DNA of 8,797 nt from Nitrospirota bacterium. Its GTDB lineage: Bacteria > Nitrospirota > Nitrospiria > Nitrospirales > Nitrospiraceae. The stretch is from positions 1 to 8,797 of the forward strand of contig VBOM01000253.1 of assembly GCA_005877535.1 (NCBI GenBank). The letters are read 5' to 3'. Made by a program: the position numbers and the translations under genes. The notes under the pieces were generated by a model. That model ran no database searches and had not been told where the DNA came from. It worked only from the letters and a program-made list of their open reading frames with translations. This document shows positions 5,887-8,797 of the stretch, one piece after another (within the stretch, counting starts at the first letter, position 1; each line of letters starts with the position of its first letter).

Positions 5887-7113
5887 ATGTTCAGACTGTC
5901 GATGTCCTCCCTACTCGTTCTGCTGCTCGCCATGGCCGCCTGCCAGCAAGAGTCGCCGTCACAACAGGCCAAACCTCCGGCTGCGCCATCGGCCGGCACC
6001 GATGAGACCTACACGCCTGCTGCTGCGGACAGCCATCCGGTGGATGTGCAGGTCACGAAACCGACAAGGCGCAAGCTGCTCTACCAGGTCACGCTTCCGG
6101 CAAACATCTCACCGCTCTATCAAACGACGCTCTACGCGAAAGTGTCCGGCTATTTGAAATGGATCGGGCCCGATAAGGGCGATGCGGTCAAGAAGGATCA
6201 GATCCTGGCGATCATCGATGCGCCGGAAGTGGAGGAGCAATACCATCAGGCCCTGTCCGACTACCACATCAAGAAACTGACGTTCGAACGGTTGGCCAAA
6301 GTCTGGAAGGAATCGCCGGACGTCATCGCCAAGCAGGATATCGATGTTGCCGAGGCCGCCTCTCAGGGAGCCAAACATCTGGTAGAGCAGCGGGCCGCGC
6401 TTCGCAACTATACGAAAGTCATTGCGCCCTATGCTGGAATTATCACGGCCTGTTTTGCCGATCCTGGCGCGCTGATCCAGATTGCGACAGCTTCTTCGGC
6501 CGGAGCCATTCCGCTCTTTACGATCATGGATCTCGATACAGTGCGCGTTTACACGAACGTCCCACAGGACGATTCACCCTGGGTGGTGCCGGGAAAGACC
6601 AGAGCCACCCTGGACGTCAAGGGACTCGATGGACGATCATTCACCGCCACGGTCACTCGTTCGACCTTGGCGCTCGATCCTTCGACGCGAAGCCTGCTCG
6701 TCGAGATCGACCTCCCGAACCCTAATCACGTACTGCTCCCCGGAACCTTTGTTGAAGTGTCTCTCGGGCTGCGCGAAATTCCCGACGCATTGGTTCTCCC
6801 TCCGCAAGCCGTCAATAGCGGGCCGAAAGGGAAGTCCGTGTTCATCATCGAGGCCGGACATGCGAAGGCTGCGCCGGTACAAACCGGAATCAGCGACGGC
6901 CTCTGGATGGAAATCACGTCGGGTTTGTCGGGAGACGAAGATGTCGTCGTGGTCGGCAAGCGCAGACTGCTGGATGGCTCCCCCGTCACTCCGGCGCCGT
7001 TCAACCTGCCGGAGGCGAAGACGGCAGTCCAAAAGTTCGAACGGCTTTCGCCGGGAACTTCCGCTCCGGCAGCATCCACTTCAGAAACAGCAACGTCCAA
7101 GAATCGTAAGTAG
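5887..7113 (+). CDS. Membrane-fusion (HlyD/AcrA-type) adaptor lipoprotein
   Basis: Periplasmic adaptor that would bridge the RND pump and the outer-membrane channel. It has 408 residues, normal for the family. A lipoprotein-type signal ends LLLAMAAC with the lipid-acceptor Cys19, followed by a Pro/Ala/Gln-rich linker to about residue 50. The first lipoyl half is about 66-113 (LYAKVSGYLKWIGPDKGDAV, then DQILAIIDAPE). A short alpha hairpin spans about 114-172, the second lipoyl half is about 173-200 (VIAPYAGIITACFADPGALI), the beta-barrel about 208-295 (RVYTNVPQDD; LLPGTFVEV), and the membrane-proximal domain about 300-370. The Ala/Ser/Thr-rich tail has no clear domain. The ATG lies 4 bases after the pump stop; AGGAG (5872-5876) is 10 bases upstream and within the pump's last codons. 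The gene is intact although its pump partner is broken; it could serve another pump. Confidence 0.9.
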   Translation: MFRLSMSSLLVLLLAMAACQQESPSQQAKPPAAPSAGTDETYTPAAADSHPVDVQVTKPTRRKLLYQVTLPANISPLYQTTLYAKVSGYLKWIGPDKGDAVKKDQILAIIDAPEVEEQYHQALSDYHIKKLTFERLAKVWKESPDVIAKQDIDVAEAASQGAKHLVEQRAALRNYTKVIAPYAGIITACFADPGALIQIATASSAGAIPLFTIMDLDTVRVYTNVPQDDSPWVVPGKTRATLDVKGLDGRSFTATVTRSTLALDPSTRSLLVEIDLPNPNHVLLPGTFVEVSLGLREIPDALVLPPQAVNSGPKGKSVFIIEAGHAKAAPVQTGISDGLWMEITSGLSGDEDVVVVGKRRLLDGSPVTPAPFNLPEAKTAVQKFERLSPGTSAPAASTSETATSKNRK

Positions 7114-7149
7114 CTCAAACACCTGAGGCTCCAACCATGAGGAGGAACC

Positions 7150-8520
7150 ATGTATAATTCAATCACGCGAGGCCTGATCGCCTTCACGATCCTGGCCTCC
7201 CTCTGCAGGCCAGCCCCCGTTCCGGCACAGCCGCTGGAGCGCTCAGCCGAACCGCCTCCCCGCGGGAGTTTTCTCGGCTTGCACAGCGCCGTCGAATTGG
7301 CATTGCAGAATCACCCGGCTGTCCAAGAGGGCAACGCCATCTTGAAAGCATCAGAGGCGAGAACTCAGCAGACACGCTCGCTCTATTACCCCCAAGTCTA
7401 TGCGAACGCCGACACCACCGCCGGTGCGGGACGCCCCAACCCTCGCTTTCTCGTCGGCGGAGCGTTGCTGCAGCAGAACCAAAGCATCTTCGCCGCTGGA
7501 GTGGTCGCCAACCAGCGCATTTATGATTTCGGGGTGACGAGCAACCTGGTCGAATCCTCGCAACTGGCCGAACGAGCGCAGGGACAGGATGTGAATGCGC
7601 GGCGCGCCCTCGTGGTGCTGAACGTTCAGCGCACCTACCTGAACAGCCTCAAACGGCGCAAGCTCGTGCAGATCGCGGAAGAAACCGTTCGTGAACGAGG
7701 GCTGATCGCCGGCCAGCTCGAGGCGCTCTACCGCCAGGAACTTAAATCCAAGCTGGATTGGAACCTCGTACGCGTCGAACTCGTCAATGCGGAGTCCTTC
7801 CTGGTTCGAAGCCGCAACGATCTGAAGTCCAGTTATGCGGACATCAACCGGGCCATGGGCGTGGCGGGTCAAGACGATTACGTGTTGGAAGACATTGCCA
7901 TCGACGTCAAGCCGACCCGTCCGTTGGACTCGCTGATCAGCGACAGCCTGTCCCATCCGGAGCTCCAACGTCTCAAGGAACAAACTGCCTCGGCGGAAGC
8001 AAAATTGCGGGCCATGAAGCAACAATATCTCCCGACGATCTCGGGTATCGCGAGCGGGGGAACATTCGAGCCCTTCGATGCCAGGCAGAATCAGCAGACT
8101 GGAGGCTGGTGGACGGCGGGGGCCTTAGTGTCGATGCCGCTCTTTACCGGTTTTCTGATCGAGAACCAAATCCATGAGGCGAGAGCGCAGAAAAACGCAT
8201 CGGATGCGGCCACCATGAACGTCGAACAGGCTCTCACGCAGCAAGTAACTAACTCCTATCTGGATACAGTCACCTTCGTGCAGCAGATCAAGTTAGGAGA
8301 GGAACAGGTCAAGACGGCGCAAGAATCCTTGCAACTTGCGAAACAGCGCTACAAGCTCGGCCTCGGTACGGTGGTGGAAGTGACGCAGTCGGAGGTCGCC
8401 GTCACGGCGGCGCAAACCAGACTGGCGGAAGCCCAATATGACTACAAGATTGCCGAAGTGACGCTCGCCTACTCGGCGGGAGGACGGAGCGAGCTTGAGA
8501 TCGATTCGACGCTGCAGTAG
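7150..8520 (+). CDS. TolC-family outer-membrane efflux channel
   Basis: The outer-membrane exit duct of the tripartite exporter; three copies would form the trans-periplasmic barrel and tunnel. It has 456 residues. A Sec signal is present with probable cleavage at VPA-QP (after residue 26). The family's two structural repeats are visible: about 45-245 (LHSAVELALQNHPAVQEG opening, QRIYDFG at 122-128, long helix 140-235) and about 265-445 (SHPELQRLKEQ, PLFTGFLIENQ at 330-340, then the long helix with QRYKLGLGTVVEVTQSE at 400-415). The start is fixed by AGGAGG (7140-7145), 4 bases before the ATG. It sits 36 bases after the adaptor stop with no terminator between, so it is probably co-transcribed. 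The reading frame is intact and no outlier composition was noted. Confidence 0.92.
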   Translation: MYNSITRGLIAFTILASLCRPAPVPAQPLERSAEPPPRGSFLGLHSAVELALQNHPAVQEGNAILKASEARTQQTRSLYYPQVYANADTTAGAGRPNPRFLVGGALLQQNQSIFAAGVVANQRIYDFGVTSNLVESSQLAERAQGQDVNARRALVVLNVQRTYLNSLKRRKLVQIAEETVRERGLIAGQLEALYRQELKSKLDWNLVRVELVNAESFLVRSRNDLKSSYADINRAMGVAGQDDYVLEDIAIDVKPTRPLDSLISDSLSHPELQRLKEQTASAEAKLRAMKQQYLPTISGIASGGTFEPFDARQNQQTGGWWTAGALVSMPLFTGFLIENQIHEARAQKNASDAATMNVEQALTQQVTNSYLDTVTFVQQIKLGEEQVKTAQESLQLAKQRYKLGLGTVVEVTQSEVAVTAAQTRLAEAQYDYKIAEVTLAYSAGGRSELEIDSTLQ

Positions 8521-8529
8521 CTCGGCTTG

Positions 8530-8797
8530 CTACTTCTTCTGCTTGGCTCGCGCGAGCGCCAGCGCCATGGCCATCGTGCCACCTGACTGTGGCTGGCGCT
8601 CCGGAGCGTGCTGGGGTGCCGGCGCACGTCGGTTGCGCGGGTCGCGTGATGCGCCCACAGAGGCCTCGCCGGGCATGAGACCTGGGGCGGAAATACGGCC
8701 TGGCGCATCGTCGAGGCGCATGGTCAGAGAGATGCGCTGGCGCTTCACATCGACGTCCAGCACCTTCACCTTCACGATCTGACCAGGCTTGACGACC
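8530..8797 (-). CDS. tex: Tex-family RNA-binding transcription accessory protein, C-terminal part
   Basis: The last 88 residues are visible; the rest lies beyond the right edge. They begin in the S1 RNA-binding domain (VVKPGQIVKVKVLDVDVK, then RISLTMRLDD), a segment characteristic of the end of Tex proteins. A basic, Pro/Ala-rich tail (GRISAPGLMPG... RAPAPQHAPERQ) follows and ends GGTMAMALALARAKQKK, also typical of Tex. Tex is a conserved nucleic-acid-binding protein linked to transcription. The ATG-like start that an automatic call would place at 8775 is wrong because the frame continues past the window edge. The gene converges on the channel gene with only 9 bases between the stops, and no clear shared terminator is visible there. 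Confidence 0.85.
   Translation of the reverse strand, partial: VVKPGQIVKVKVLDVDVKRQRISLTMRLDDAPGRISAPGLMPGEASVGASRDPRNRRAPAPQHAPERQPQSGGTMAMALALARAKQKK

Noticed and set aside
7137..7157. Six-codon ATG...TAA reading frame before the channel gene (possible leader peptide)
   Set aside because: Its ATG has no ribosome site and it overlaps the channel's own Shine-Dalgarno and start; AACCATG simply occurs twice by chance or local duplication.
8518..8532. TAGC...GCTA inverted repeat between the convergent stops as a bidirectional terminator
   Set aside because: The stem is only 4 bp with a 7-base loop and no T tract.

Overview
The window looks like a chromosomal segment of a Nitrospira-type bacterium. 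This is inferred from protein flavour, GC-rich coding sequence and GC-rich palindromic repeats, and I have run no search. It has two halves. Positions 1-2281 are a gene-poor, decayed stretch on which every recognisable gene lies on the minus strand and two of three are broken. Positions 2282-8520 are a plus-strand efflux operon, followed by a convergent housekeeping gene.

Left half. A small conserved-looking protein runs off the left edge (minus). A secreted protein of about 198 residues (497-1092, minus) is split by a missing base. A C-terminal remnant of a larger protein (1341 to about 1699, minus) carries two frameshifts. Positions 1700-2090 are a mosaic of GC-rich hairpin repeats. Next comes a tract with a single G in 107 bases (2133-2239), which runs up to the operon start.

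Right half. The operon encodes a receiver-only response regulator, an RND-family inner-membrane pump, a lipoprotein membrane-fusion adaptor and a TolC-like outer-membrane channel: the normal parts of a tripartite exporter. The regulator and pump overlap by 7 bases. The pump is not intact as read: a 16-bp tandem duplication shifts its frame near codon 59, and a deletion of roughly 65 codons with a second frameshift removes part of the second periplasmic porter domain. The adaptor and channel are intact. A partial tex gene (S1 domain and tail) converges on the channel gene, 9 bases between stops.

The most interesting signal is a 60-bp palindromic repeat that reads in frame through the response regulator (2492-2551, 20 codons). 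It lies in the loop before the strand that carries the phosphoacceptor Asp. A related copy at 1908-1959 has a matching two-sided base change in the hairpin stem, and a half copy lies at 1988-2020. This is an arrangement like the protein-coding palindromic elements of Rickettsia.
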